Source: Arthrobacter sp. NicSoilB4
Lineage (GTDB): Bacteria > Actinomycetota > Actinomycetes > Actinomycetales > Micrococcaceae
Length of the DNA stretch: 64,000 nucleotides
NCBI RefSeq assembly: GCF_019977335.1
Contig: NZ_AP024653.1
Span: 2,604,001-2,668,000 of the forward strand
Direction: 5' to 3'
Part shown: in pieces, positions 38,128-49,584 of the stretch
Position numbering within the stretch: the first letter of the stretch is position 1
Layout of the letters: every line of letters begins with the position of its first letter
Notes under the pieces: model-generated
Databases searched by the model: none
Told to the model about the DNA's origin: nothing
Seen by the model: the letters and a program-made list of their open reading frames with translations, nothing else
Translations under genes and position numbers: made by a program

Positions 38128-39153
38128 CTAGGACGCCGGCACCCGGGTGACCTTCTTCCGCCGCCGGAAGTGCCGGATAAGGTCTGGGGACGCAAGGTAG
38201 AGCGCCAGCACGGCCAGGCTTCCGGCCACGCAGAGCACCACCACCGGCAGCGGAGCCGTGGCGGCGATGAAGCCAAGGACGATGACCGCGGCCGTGCATA
38301 CCGAGACCGTGCCGGCCGACTGCAGGTGCGAGAAGCCGACGTCGGTCAGACGCTGGTAGACATGCTCACGGTGGGACGCGTACCACCGTTCGCCCGCGTT
38401 GATCCTGCGCAGCAGGGTGTACCCGGTGTCGGCCAGGTAGACCAGGATCGGCGACAGGACGTATTCCACGTAGACACCGCTCAGGAACCCTGCCACCGCC
38501 AGGGCAGCAACCGAGGCTCCGAGCAGGTAGCTGCCGACGTCGCCCAGGAACACGGAGCCGCGCGACAGGTTCCAGGGCACGAATCCCAGAAAAGCCATGG
38601 CCAGCACGGCGCCGCCGGCGGTCAGCCACGGCTGCCCGGACAGCCCACCGGCCACGGCATAGGCGGCGCCGGCGAGAATTCCGTGGAAACTGGAAATGCC
38701 GTTGATGCCGTCCATGAAGTTGGCAATGTTGATATAGGCCGCAATGGCCAGCGCGGCCAGCGGCAGCCACCAGAACGACTGGCCGGTAAGGACCAGCAGG
38801 GCTGCGGAACCGGCGGCGCCGATCCCCAGCTGAGCGGCGGCGCGGCCACGGATCGAGAGACCCCTGAGGTCTTCGATCCAGCCCACTCCCGCGCTCGCGG
38901 CGATGATCGCAAGAACCACGAGGAAGACCGAGCGGTCCACTGTCACCGCGCCCAGGACGACGGCGGCCGCGTATCCGATGCCGGTGGCCAGGGAAACAGC
39001 CACCCCCATGCCACGAATGGTGGTCCGGGCGTGGGAGGACCTGGCCGACGGAACGTCGACGACGCCCATCTTGACCAGCCACGGCTTGACCGCGAACGGA
39101 AGCAGGAGGCTCGCGAAGAGGGTGATGCCGGCGGCGAGGAGGACGGGCATCAT
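38128..39153 (-). CDS. MraY/WecA-family polyprenyl-phosphate sugar-1-phosphate transferase
   Basis: A 341-aa membrane protein with about 10-11 helices. The acidic NFMDGINGISSFHG and the FLGDVGSYLLG motif are the hallmarks of the WecA/MraY family, which attaches a UDP-HexNAc sugar-1-phosphate to undecaprenyl phosphate. It occupies the place of rfe before the atp operon in mycobacteria, so a cell-wall polysaccharide or linkage unit is the likely product. The ATG overlaps the dehydratase gene stop by 4 bp. Confidence 0.93.
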   Translation of the reverse strand: MMPVLLAAGITLFASLLLPFAVKPWLVKMGVVDVPSARSSHARTTIRGMGVAVSLATGIGYAAAVVLGAVTVDRSVFLVVLAIIAASAGVGWIEDLRGLSIRGRAAAQLGIGAAGSAALLVLTGQSFWWLPLAALAIAAYINIANFMDGINGISSFHGILAGAAYAVAGGLSGQPWLTAGGAVLAMAFLGFVPWNLSRGSVFLGDVGSYLLGASVAALAVAGFLSGVYVEYVLSPILVYLADTGYTLLRRINAGERWYASHREHVYQRLTDVGFSHLQSAGTVSVCTAAVIVLGFIAATAPLPVVVLCVAGSLAVLALYLASPDLIRHFRRRKKVTRVPAS

Positions 39154-41075
39154 GACGCCGCCCTGATGCTCTCGCCAGGTTCATCGGCCTCGTCGTCGGG
39201 GATGGACTCAATGTCGAGGCCCTGCTCGGCCTCGCAGCGGGCCAGCCAGACATCAAGGTTCAGCCCGTCCGGGTCCTGCTCGTGTGCCCGGGTGTGTGAA
39301 ATCTTGGGATGCAGGGGGCGCTCGTCCAGCTCGCCGGTTCCCACGAGTTCCTCGTGGAGCTTTTCGCCGGGCCGGAGGCCGGTATAGATGATGTCCACCT
39401 TCTTGCCGGACATGGCGATCATGCGCTGGGCGACGTCAAGAATCCTGACCGGCTCCCCCATATCAAGGATCATGACCTCGCCGCCGCGTCCGATCGCACC
39501 CGCCTGGATGACCAGCTGGCAGGCCTCCGGAATCGTCATGAAGAAACGGGTGACCTCCGGGTCCGTCACAGTCACCGGACCGCCGACGCGGATCTGCTCC
39601 GTGAAGAGCGGCAGCATTGAGCCGCGGCTTCCCATGACGTTTCCGAACCGGACGGAGACGAACTTGCGGCCGGTCTGGCCCGCCATCCAGGCGGCAAGCT
39701 TTTCGGCGACGCGCTTGGAGTGGCCAAGCGCCGTCGTCGGGTTTGCCGCCTTGTCGGTGGAGATGTTCACGAAGTGCGAAACACCTGTGCGTTCGGCCGC
39801 GCGCAGCACGTTGAGGGTGCCCAGGACGTTGGTCTTCCAGGCCTCGACCGGATACTGCTGCAGCAGCGGTGCGTGCTTGAGGGCGGCGGCGTGGAACACC
39901 ACCTCCGGACGGCGGTCCTCGAAGATCTCCTGGAGGGCGTCCCCGTCGCGGATGCTGGCCAGGACCGTGTCGCGCCCGGCGAGCAGTCCCCGGCCGGTGA
40001 TGGAAATCTGGGTCTGCTGCAGCCCTGTTTCGTCATGGTCAAGCATGATCAGTTCCGCCGGAGCGAACTGGACGATCTGCCGGCACAGCTCCGAGCCGAT
40101 GGAGCCCCCGGCGCCGGTGACCAGGACACGCTTGTCCTTGATGTAGCCCGCAATCTCGTCGACCTTAATGTCGACCGGCCGCCGCCCGATCAGGTCCTCG
40201 ACCGCCACGTCACGGAAATCGGAGAATCCCTCGGGCGCCCCCCGGCCCAGCATGTCCCGGAGCGGGGGAAGAACCAGCACCCGGACGTTCAGGCCGGCGA
40301 CGGCGTCGGAAATCCGCCGGACGACGGATGCCTCGACATTGGCGAAGGCCAGCACCAGCACGGAGGCGCGGGTGCGCCGAATGAGGGCCGGCAGGTCGTC
40401 GCCGCGGCCCAGGACCTGGACGCCGGAGAGGCGCAGGTGCTTCTTGGTGGGATCGTCGTCGATCAGCCCCACCGGGAAATACGGCGAATCGGCGTCCTGC
40501 AGCATGCGGTTCAGCAGGGAGTTGCCGAGGAAGCCCGCACCGTAGATCAGGGTGTTCTGGGCGCCCTCGCCGGGACGGTTCTTGCCCTCGACGTAAAGCC
40601 GCTTGGCGTAGCGGGCAGCTCCCATGAAGAGGCAGGCGAACGGGAAGGCGATGAGCCCGACGCTGCGGCCGATCCCGATGGTTTCATAGAGCACCAGCAG
40701 GCTCAGCGTGATGGAGGCGGCCACGATCACGGTGACGAAGACAAGGGCCTTGGCCTCCTGGAAACTGCCGAAGGGATACCGCCCGCGGTAAAGTGCCAGC
40801 GCATAGCCGGCCGCGGCCTGCACAAGGATGGCGATGGCCATGATGATGATGGCGCTGAACAGCTGCTCTTCCCGGAGGCCCATCTCGTAGCGCAGCAGCA
40901 GGGCGAGGATGATCGCCACGACCCACGACATCGAGTCGAGGAACAGCTGGATCCAGATCCAAAGCGGAGGCTTCTTCTCGTCCAGTGCTGCGGCGGGTTC
41001 GCGCGCTTCAGATTTCGTAGTCAACAGAGATTGCAACCGACTTCCACTACCACGGCGGCCATGCGCCTGTTTCAA
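39150..41075 (-). CDS. Membrane nucleotide-sugar 4,6-dehydratase (CapD/WbpM/PglF-like)
   Basis: A 641-aa protein with four N-terminal transmembrane helices, a CoA-binding-like domain, and a C-terminal SDR domain starting at VLVTGAGGSIGSELCRQI near residue 315. The active-site region NISTDKAANPTTALGHSKR lacks the Tyr of small dehydratases, as in the large class. It likely makes a UDP-4-keto-6-deoxy-HexNAc. It starts at a TTG at 41075 in front of MKQAHGRR, which is less certain than the rest. It is coupled to the WecA-like gene downstream. Confidence 0.9.
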   Translation of the reverse strand: MKQAHGRRGSGSRLQSLLTTKSEAREPAAALDEKKPPLWIWIQLFLDSMSWVVAIILALLLRYEMGLREEQLFSAIIIMAIAILVQAAAGYALALYRGRYPFGSFQEAKALVFVTVIVAASITLSLLVLYETIGIGRSVGLIAFPFACLFMGAARYAKRLYVEGKNRPGEGAQNTLIYGAGFLGNSLLNRMLQDADSPYFPVGLIDDDPTKKHLRLSGVQVLGRGDDLPALIRRTRASVLVLAFANVEASVVRRISDAVAGLNVRVLVLPPLRDMLGRGAPEGFSDFRDVAVEDLIGRRPVDIKVDEIAGYIKDKRVLVTGAGGSIGSELCRQIVQFAPAELIMLDHDETGLQQTQISITGRGLLAGRDTVLASIRDGDALQEIFEDRRPEVVFHAAALKHAPLLQQYPVEAWKTNVLGTLNVLRAAERTGVSHFVNISTDKAANPTTALGHSKRVAEKLAAWMAGQTGRKFVSVRFGNVMGSRGSMLPLFTEQIRVGGPVTVTDPEVTRFFMTIPEACQLVIQAGAIGRGGEVMILDMGEPVRILDVAQRMIAMSGKKVDIIYTGLRPGEKLHEELVGTGELDERPLHPKISHTRAHEQDPDGLNLDVWLARCEAEQGLDIESIPDDEADEPGESIRAAS

Positions 41076-41198
41076 AAATTACCCGCCGTGCAACTGTCGG
41101 ACAGCACCCGGGTCTCCAACGATACTAATCGCTATCGCGCTGGAAGCCGGGGTCCGTGCCGGTCACGCGGGGCTGGTCCCCCGGGTTCCGCGCTGGCG

Positions 41199-42155
41199 TC
41201 AGGCCTGGTCCCGGGCCGCCCCGGCCGGCACCGGCGGCATCGGCCGCCAGCTGCGGTCGGCGAGGATGCCGCGCGATTCGCGCCATCCCTGCCACAGTGC
41301 CCCCGCCCCCTTGATACTGCGTTCAACCAGCACCAGGCGCGCGATTTCCTTCAGGTAGGTCAGGGCCGTCCCGGCACCGAAGCCGAGCCGGTTGTACTTG
41401 CCGTGCGCGCGCAGGTATTGCGCCACATGGCCCCGGTTCCGCATCACGTAGCGGCGGCTCAGGTCGGAGGAATCGTTGAGGTGGCGCACGCCCAGGTCCA
41501 CCTGGCGCTGGGCCCGGACCTTCTTGATGACAAAGGCATTCACGTAGACCACCGGCGTCTGCTGCGCCGCCAGCCAGCCGTAGATAAGGTCGTCCCAGGT
41601 GATGAAGAAGCGCGGGTCGGGCAACCCGATGTTGCGGGCAAGCGACGCCTTGATCAGCATCCCCTCGAAATTTCCGACATTGGTGGGGAACACCTCGGAC
41701 GAGCTGAAGACGTCGCCGCGGACGGGCAGGAAGACGCCGAGCGCCTCGACAAAATGGTGCTGCCAGAAGAACGGCTTGCCGGCGGCGTCGTAGCGGCGGC
41801 CGATCATGCAGGAGTAGTCCGGCGTGAACTTATCGAGCGCCTCGACCGCCCCCGGGAGCACCTCGACGTCATCGTCCATAAGCCAAAGCCACTCAGCGCC
41901 GGCGCGGAGGGCAAGGTCAACGCCGCGGGAGAAGCCGCCGGAACCGCCCACATTCGCGGACAACCGTTCGTACTGGATGGGCAGCCCGCCCGCGGCCATG
42001 GCGCGGGAGACGACGTCGGCGGTGTGGTCGGTGCTGGCGTTGTCCACCACCACGATCCGGTCCGGCCGGGTGGTCAGGCGGCTGAAGGAGTCGAGCAGAT
42101 TCTGCAGGAAATCGGCACGGTTGTAGGTGACGACGACGGCAAACAGGTTCTTCAC
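41199..42155 (-). CDS. Glycosyltransferase family 2, GlfT-like
   Basis: A 318-aa GT-A glycosyltransferase with MKNLFAVVVTYNRADFLQNLL, the motif NVGGSGGFSRGVDLAL and a DDD metal site (LMDDDVEVL). This combination resembles galactofuranosyl transferases of actinobacterial arabinogalactan (GlfT1/GlfT2), but the residue set cannot prove the sugar. A sister gene with the same motifs lies directly upstream. Confidence 0.88.
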   Translation of the reverse strand: MKNLFAVVVTYNRADFLQNLLDSFSRLTTRPDRIVVVDNASTDHTADVVSRAMAAGGLPIQYERLSANVGGSGGFSRGVDLALRAGAEWLWLMDDDVEVLPGAVEALDKFTPDYSCMIGRRYDAAGKPFFWQHHFVEALGVFLPVRGDVFSSSEVFPTNVGNFEGMLIKASLARNIGLPDPRFFITWDDLIYGWLAAQQTPVVYVNAFVIKKVRAQRQVDLGVRHLNDSSDLSRRYVMRNRGHVAQYLRAHGKYNRLGFGAGTALTYLKEIARLVLVERSIKGAGALWQGWRESRGILADRSWRPMPPVPAGAARDQA

Positions 42156-42162
42156 ATCCGGC

Positions 42163-43071
42163 CTAGCGGTTGGTGGACATAAGCCGGGCGGGTGAGCCGA
42201 AGCCCTTTCCGCGGAAGCCGGTGGAATAGGCCCCGAACCAGTGCGCGAGCCCCTTGAGGTCCCCGTTCTTCAGGAAGTAGTACGGGAAGCCAACAATGTC
42301 CGCGCCAAACCAGCGCAGGTTCCGGTATTTCCGGGTCAGGTAGCCACGGTTGCGGAAGTAGCAGTACCGCTTGAAGTCTCCCTCGGGGATGACCGGCGTG
42401 ATAAAGCCGCCGAAGACCGGCTTCATCTCGGTCCAGGTGGCGGGGTGCTGCACGGCGACCGTGGCCAGCGTGCCGTATTTGAGGCCGGCCTTCTTCACCC
42501 GCGACAGGAAATCGACTTCGTCGCCGCGGATGAAGAACTTCACATCCGGGATTCCGATCTTGTAGAAGACCTCCGTGCGGATCAGGGCACCGTTGAAGAA
42601 GTGCACCATGTCCGGGAGATAGCCCATCGGCGCCAGCCGGGAGCGGTCGTTGGTCAGCAGCCCGTTGATGCGGAAGTTGAACGAGAGCCGGTTGGGGTCG
42701 GCCGTGGCGGCGACGAGCGGGCTCACGATGTCGAGCTGGTGTTCCTCCGCGGTCTTGAGCAGCTCGGCAAGGCAGCTGGCATCCTCGGGGTGGCCGTCGT
42801 CGTCCATCATCCAGATCCATTCAGCGCCGCTGGCCATGGCGGCCAGGATCGCGTACGCGAATCCCCCGGCGCCGCCGAGGTTCGCCTCGGAGCGCAGGTA
42901 GTTGATGTTGTCCCCGCCGGCGTTGACAACATCCGTGGCCGGGACAGTGCCCGAGTCCACGAGGGCGATCGAGTGGATGGGGGCAGTCTGTTCGGCCAGC
43001 CCCTTCAGGAGGAGGGTAAGTTCCTCGTGGCGGTCAAAGGTTACTGCCGCGACGGCGACTTTGGGCTGCAT
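42163..43071 (-). CDS. Glycosyltransferase family 2, GlfT-like
   Basis: A 302-aa paralogue of the next gene with TFDRHEELTLLLKGL, NLGGAGGFAYAIL and the DDD site WMMDDDGHPED. The start at 43071 has GAGGAAC 7 nt upstream; the open frame to 43383 is antisense or out of frame to the upstream gene and is not used. The two transferases with the WecA-like and dehydratase genes form a surface-polysaccharide set. Confidence 0.88.
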   Translation of the reverse strand: MQPKVAVAAVTFDRHEELTLLLKGLAEQTAPIHSIALVDSGTVPATDVVNAGGDNINYLRSEANLGGAGGFAYAILAAMASGAEWIWMMDDDGHPEDASCLAELLKTAEEHQLDIVSPLVAATADPNRLSFNFRINGLLTNDRSRLAPMGYLPDMVHFFNGALIRTEVFYKIGIPDVKFFIRGDEVDFLSRVKKAGLKYGTLATVAVQHPATWTEMKPVFGGFITPVIPEGDFKRYCYFRNRGYLTRKYRNLRWFGADIVGFPYYFLKNGDLKGLAHWFGAYSTGFRGKGFGSPARLMSTNR

Positions 43072-43072
43072 G

Positions 43073-43918
43073 TCAGTTCCTCGGAGTATCGTCGACGGCG
43101 GGTGCACCGCTGCTGTCAGGAATGGTGCCGTCAGTGATTTTGCTGGCAGGGGTGCTGTCAGGCGCGGCTTCGGTTTGTTCGGGGGTTCCAGGTTGTTCGG
43201 GGGTTCCAGGTTGTTCGGGGGTCGCAGTTTGTTCTGCGGTCTCGACGTCGGCGGGTTCCTCGCCGACGCCCAGCACGCCGGGGACGACTTCACGGAGCCG
43301 CTCCAGGCTGATGGCGCCCTGGCGGACCACCCGCAGCGGCACGGCGGTGCCGTCAACAATGGTCGACGGCAGCGCATCGGCACCCTCGGCGGGGCGGGGC
43401 CCGCCTTCGAGGTAGACCTCCACCGACTCGGCGAGCTGGGTTTCGGCGTCGGCCGCAGTCTGCGCCGCCGGCTGGCCCGTGCGGTTCGCGGAGGAGACAG
43501 CCAGCGGCCCGGTCAGCGTGAGCAGGTCCTGGGCGACGTCGTCGGCCGGGATCCGCAGGGCGACGGTGCCCTTGGTTTCGCCAAGATCCCAGTCGAGGGA
43601 CGGCTGGGCATGCAGGATCAGCGTGAGTCCGCCAGGCCAGAACGCCTCGGCCAGGCGGCGGGCCTCGGCCGGGACATCAGTGGCCAGGCCGTCGAGGGCA
43701 TTGAGCCTGGGAATGAGGACGGGCGGCGGCATCTTGCGGCTGCGGCCTTTCGACGCGAGCAGCAAGGTCACAGCGAGGGGGGAGAACGCGTCCGCGGCGA
43801 TCCCGTACACGGTGTCCGTCGGGAGGACCACACACTTGTGCTCCCTGATGGCCCGCTGGGCATGTTCGAGTCCTGCAGCGCGTTGCTCGGCTGCCGTGCA
43901 ATCGTAGCTAGTCGTCAC
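43073..43918 (-). CDS. L-threonylcarbamoyladenylate synthase (Sua5/YrdC/YciO family)
   Basis: A 281-aa protein. The N-terminal 200 residues have the YrdC fold (CVVLPTDTVYGIAADAFS, KGRSRKMPPPVLIP, SSANRTGQPA), which makes the threonylcarbamoyl-AMP used for tRNA t6A37. The last 75 residues are a disordered Pro/Glu/Thr tail with an 18-bp DNA repeat coding EQPGTP units and no equivalent to the Sua5 domain. It starts at a GTG; the gap to prmC is 42 bp. In M. tuberculosis the homologue is Rv1301, also next to prmC. Confidence 0.92.
   Translation of the reverse strand: MTTSYDCTAAEQRAAGLEHAQRAIREHKCVVLPTDTVYGIAADAFSPLAVTLLLASKGRSRKMPPPVLIPRLNALDGLATDVPAEARRLAEAFWPGGLTLILHAQPSLDWDLGETKGTVALRIPADDVAQDLLTLTGPLAVSSANRTGQPAAQTAADAETQLAESVEVYLEGGPRPAEGADALPSTIVDGTAVPLRVVRQGAISLERLREVVPGVLGVGEEPADVETAEQTATPEQPGTPEQPGTPEQTEAAPDSTPASKITDGTIPDSSGAPAVDDTPRN
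43173..43226. repeat. Three 18-bp repeats encoding the EQPGTP tail
   Basis: Three tandem 18-bp copies (ggttgttcgggggttcca and variants) in the 3' part of the threonylcarbamoyladenylate synthase gene, coding repeated EQPGTP in a tail that looks disordered. Likely variable by slippage. Confidence 0.85.
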
Positions 43919-43960
43919 TGGCCTATTCTTTCATCACGTCGGGTAGTGCCCGGGCCGCTG

Positions 43961-44848
43961 TCAGGCGGCCGGGCCGGCGAGGACGGCGCTGGTGGCCCGG
44001 TCCTTGCCGTTGAGGTCGCGGTGGGTGGTCACGCCGGCCCACAGCCCGGAGCGCTCCAGCATTGCGGCGATCCATTCGGCCTGGACTTCGGCGTGCTCCA
44101 TCACGAAGTAGCCCCCGGGGACCAGCAGCCGGGCCGCGGAGGCCGCCGCCGCCGTCGGAAGCTCCATGCCGTCCGCTCCCCCGCCGTACAGCGCCTCGGG
44201 CGGATCGTGCAGCGCCACTTCGGGTTCGTTGGGGATGGCTTCGGCGGGGATGTAAGGAGGATTGGAGACGACGACGTCGAAGGTTCCGTTGTGCGCGGGC
44301 AGGGCATCGCGCAGGTCACCGCGGATGAGGTGGACGCCGAGGGGCAGCAGGTTCTTGGCCGCCCAGGCGTGCGCAAATTCGCTGAACTCGACGGCGTGGA
44401 CTTCCGCGCCGGGGACCTCGTGGGCGATCGAACCGGCGATGGCCCCGGATCCGGTGCCCAGGTCCACGACTTTGGGATGCGCCTTCCCCTGGAGTCGGCC
44501 CGTGTCCTTGAGCCAGTCCAGCACGAGCTGCACCACGGATTCCGTTTCCGGCCGGGGAATGAAGACCCCCGGCCCGACGGCCAGTTCGAGGTAGCGGAAG
44601 TGCGCCACGCCCGTGATGTGCTGCAGCGGAATGCGCCGGGCCCGCTCGGCGACAAGCTCCTGATAGCCCTCCGGTGCCGGCGTGTCCCCCAGCATCAGGG
44701 CGCGCAGCCGGCCGAGCCCGACGCCGAGCAGGTGCTCGGCCAGGAGTTCGGCGTCGACCTTGGGGCTCGAGACGCCGGCGGCGGCCAGGGTGGCGGTGGC
44801 CTCGCGGACCGCGTCCGCGAGGCTCAGACCGGTTCCTTCTGTCGTCAA
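43961..44848 (-). CDS. prmC: Peptide chain release factor N5-glutamine methyltransferase
   Basis: A 295-aa SAM-dependent methyltransferase. It has the N-terminal helical domain, the SAM motif VDLGTGSGAIAGSIA near residue 150 and the catalytic NPPYIPAEAIP that contacts the Gln of the GGQ loop of RF1/RF2. It lies directly after prfA, its substrate gene, with 13 bp between. Confidence 0.96.
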   Translation of the reverse strand: MTTEGTGLSLADAVREATATLAAAGVSSPKVDAELLAEHLLGVGLGRLRALMLGDTPAPEGYQELVAERARRIPLQHITGVAHFRYLELAVGPGVFIPRPETESVVQLVLDWLKDTGRLQGKAHPKVVDLGTGSGAIAGSIAHEVPGAEVHAVEFSEFAHAWAAKNLLPLGVHLIRGDLRDALPAHNGTFDVVVSNPPYIPAEAIPNEPEVALHDPPEALYGGGADGMELPTAAAASAARLLVPGGYFVMEHAEVQAEWIAAMLERSGLWAGVTTHRDLNGKDRATSAVLAGPAA

Positions 44849-44861
44849 GACGGCGGCCGGA

Positions 44862-45935
44862 CTAGTCGCCGATGGCGTCGAGGCGGGCCTGTTCGTCCAT
44901 CTCGATGGCCGACTGGATGACCGGCTCCAGGTCGCCGTTCATGACCTGGTCCAGGTTGTAGGCCTTGTAGCCGGTGCGGTGGTCCGCGATCCGGTTTTCC
45001 GGGTAGTTGTAGGTACGGATGCGCTCGGAGCGGTCCATGGTGCGGATCTGCGACTTGCGCTGGGCCGAGTTTTCGGCGTCGATCTGCTCCTGCTGGTGCG
45101 CCAGGATGCGGGCGCGGAGGACGCGCATGCCGGCCTCCCGGTTCTGCAGCTGCGACTTCTCGTTCTGCATGGCCACCACGATTCCGGTGGGAAGGTGGGT
45201 GATCCGGACGGCGGAGTCGGTGGTGTTAACGGACTGGCCGCCGGGGCCGGAGGAACGATAGACGTCGATCTTCAGATCGTTCTGGTTGATCTCGAGCTCT
45301 TCGGGCTCGTCCACTTCCGGGAGCACCAGCACGCCGGCGGCCGACGTGTGGATGCGGCCCTGGGATTCCGTCACGGGAACGCGCTGCACACGGTGCACGC
45401 CGCCCTCGAACTTGAGCCGCGCGTAGACGCCCTCGGCCGGATCGTTGGAGCTGCCCTTGATGGCCACCTGGACGTCCTTGTAGCCGCCCAGGTCCGATTC
45501 GTTGGCAGAGATCATTTCGGTCTTCCAGCCGCGGGATTCCGCATACCGGGTGTACATCCGCAGCAGGTCGGCCGCGAACAGGGCAGCCTCGTCGCCGCCC
45601 TCGCCGCCCTTGACTTCGAGGATCACGTTGCGGGCATCGTCCGGATCCCGCGGGATCAGCAGCCGGCGCAGCTTCGCAGCAGCCGTCTCCAGCGATTCCT
45701 CCAGCTCCGGCACCTCCGCGGCAAACTCAGGGTCCTCGTCCGCCATTTCCTTGGCGGCAGCCAGGTCATCCTGGATGCCATGCCAGGCATGGTAAGCCTC
45801 GACAATGCCGTTCAGCTGGGCAGAACGCCGCCCCAGCTTCCGGGCAAGCTTCTGGTCAGCATAAACAGCAGGATCCCCAAGCTGTGCCTGGATGGCATCA
45901 TGCTCATCCAACAGGCCCTGTACGGACTCAAACAT
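44862..45935 (-). CDS. prfA: Peptide chain release factor 1
   Basis: A 357-aa RF1. The tripeptide anticodon PVT in [14 protein letters not shown] identifies it as RF1 (UAA/UAG), and [16 protein letters not shown] holds the GGQ peptidyl-hydrolysis loop methylated by PrmC. The ATG at 45935 has AAAGAGG about 9 nt upstream; the open frame to 45980 is not used. Upstream, the gap to rho contains a nested inverted repeat instead of rpmE. Confidence 0.98.
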   Translation of the reverse strand: MFESVQGLLDEHDAIQAQLGDPAVYADQKLARKLGRRSAQLNGIVEAYHAWHGIQDDLAAAKEMADEDPEFAAEVPELEESLETAAAKLRRLLIPRDPDDARNVILEVKGGEGGDEAALFAADLLRMYTRYAESRGWKTEMISANESDLGGYKDVQVAIKGSSNDPAEGVYARLKFEGGVHRVQRVPVTESQGRIHTSAAGVLVLPEVDEPEELEINQNDLKIDVYRSSGPGGQSVNTTDSAVRITHLPTGIVVAMQNEKSQLQNREAGMRVLRARILAHQQEQIDAENSAQRKSQIRTMDRSERIRTYNYPENRIADHRTGYKAYNLDQVMNGDLEPVIQSAIEMDEQARLDAIGD

Positions 45936-45997
45936 TTTCAAAACCTCTTTCGACTCTCTCAAGTCTAGTAATGCGGGCAAGTCCTCTTAAAACCAAC

Positions 45998-46116
45998 AAC
46001 CGCTCGGAAAATTGGTGGCCAGGGAGTGGCTTCGGGCCTGCCGTAGCCGGGTGGCTCACGATCGTAGATCGTGGGCCACCCGGCGGAGGGGCGGGGCCGC
46101 CAATTTTCGAGCGGTT
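45998..46116. repeat. Nested inverted-repeat element between rho and prfA
   Basis: Outer arms AACCGCTCGGAAAATTGG (45998-46015) and CCAATTTTCGAGCGGTT (46100-46116) pair with one bulged G, and the pairing continues through GGTGGCC/GGCCGCC. Inside is a second stem (46046-46063 with 46067-46084) of 18 bp around GTA with one T-G wobble. The element fills most of the 189-bp gap and may be a mobile MITE/REP-like unit, or a large 3' hairpin for rho. Confidence 0.75.
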
Positions 46117-46124
46117 ACGCGACG

Positions 46125-48266
<2,142 letters not shown>

Positions 48267-48595
48267 GAAGGATCCTTCCCCCTCGACGGCGTCCAGGCTA
48301 GGAGCTGGACGCGATGATTTTGATCCGGGCTGCAGTTCAGATCTGCAGCCGCGATTTTCGGCCCTGCCGGATGGATATTGGCCAGCACGGCCGGATACTG
48401 CATTCACCTGGCGCGCTCCGGAAAATAAAGGAACGGCGGGCTGACTTGTCAGGGGTGCAGAGATTTTTTCTGCGGATTCCTGCGTCAGACCGAAAGCAGG
48501 TGGCACCGGAAAATATTGCGCAGTGAAAGATGAGAGAGGCAACAAGGCCAACATCGCGGTCTTATGAACGGTAATTTGACTTACCGCCTGCGTGA
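48267..48595 (-). promoter_or_regulatory. Leader and promoter region of rho
   Basis: This 329-bp gap between the thrB stop and the rho start contains no gene on either strand. Seen are an 8-bp hairpin GGCTGCAG/CTGCAGCC with a 7-nt loop (48328-48350) and a 6-bp hairpin CGGTAA/TTACCG (48570-48587) near the thrB stop. The rho mRNA may be autoregulated through this long leader, as known in other bacteria; nothing in the sequence proves it here. Confidence 0.5.
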
Positions 48596-49582
48596 TTACC
48601 GCCGGTGCACTTCCACTTTAGCACCTTCAACGTCCACAGCCAGCTTCATCACACGCCAGCCCACGTCCGGCGTGTTGCCGGCGGTGAAGGAGCCGATGAA
48701 CGCGACGGCGGCCTCCGCCTGTGCCTCTCCGTTGGCAAGGACCAGCACGGTGGGACCGGCCCCGGAGACGACGGCGGCGAAGCCCGCGCGCCGCAGGGCA
48801 GCGATCAGGTCCGCGCTGGGGCGCATGGCCTCGGCGCGGTAGCTCTGGTGCAGGTAGTCCTCGGTGCCGGCCAGCAGGAATTCCGGCTTCTGCGTCAGTG
48901 CGTGGATCAGCAGGGCCGCACGTCCCGAGTTCATGGCCGCAGCGTGGTGGCCCACCGAGGCGGGCAGGAGTGCCCGTGCCGCTTCGGTGGAAAGTTCAAA
49001 GTCCGGCACGGCGACCACCGGGATGACCGTGGCGGCGACAGCCGCGCAGGTGCTGCTGTACTGGTCACTGTCCTGCCATGACAGCGCCAGTCCGCCGAAA
49101 ATTGCGGGTGCGACGTTGTCCGGGTGGCCTTCCATCTCACTGGTGAGCTGCAGGACCCAGTCCTTGTCCCGGCGGAACGGCTCCGGAACCAGGGCGTTGG
49201 CGGCGGTTACGGCGGCAACCACGGCACAGGCCGACGAGCCCAGGCCCCGGCCGTGCGGATTGATATTGTCGGCGGTGATCCTCAGGCCCTCGTGCCTGAA
49301 GCCGAGGCGGTGCAGGGCCTCCGTGATGGCCTTGACCACGAGGTGGCTGGCGTCGCGGGGCAGGGATTCCGCACCCTCTCCGCTGAGTTCGAACTCCAGC
49401 TCTCCGCTGTCCAGGGTTTCCACCGTCAGAGTGTCGAACAGCGTCAAGGCCAGGCCGAGGCTGTCGTACCCGGGGCCAAGGTTCGCGCTCGTGGCCGGCA
49501 CGCGGACCGTCACGAGCTGCCCGGCCGGAACCGCCGGCGTGTCGGCGGCGGACTCGGCCGGGATGGTGAGGGTGGTTTCCAC
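48596..49582 (-). CDS. thrB: Homoserine kinase
   Basis: A 328-aa GHMP-family kinase making O-phosphohomoserine for threonine synthesis. It has VPATSANLGPGYDSLGLAL at the N-terminus and the ATP-binding PHGRGLGSSACAVVAAV near residue 105. The start is a GTG with GGAAGAA about 8 nt upstream, 2 bp after the thrC stop. The longer frame upstream is antisense-like and overlaps thrC. Confidence 0.97.
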   Translation of the reverse strand: METTLTIPAESAADTPAVPAGQLVTVRVPATSANLGPGYDSLGLALTLFDTLTVETLDSGELEFELSGEGAESLPRDASHLVVKAITEALHRLGFRHEGLRITADNINPHGRGLGSSACAVVAAVTAANALVPEPFRRDKDWVLQLTSEMEGHPDNVAPAIFGGLALSWQDSDQYSSTCAAVAATVIPVVAVPDFELSTEAARALLPASVGHHAAAMNSGRAALLIHALTQKPEFLLAGTEDYLHQSYRAEAMRPSADLIAALRRAGFAAVVSGAGPTVLVLANGEAQAEAAVAFIGSFTAGNTPDVGWRVMKLAVDVEGAKVEVHRR

Positions 49583-49584
49583 GG

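Noticed and set aside
48328..48350. Hairpin in the rho leader as a terminator of thrB
   Set aside because: It lacks a U-tract and lies 246 bp after the thrB stop; a leader element of rho is more likely.
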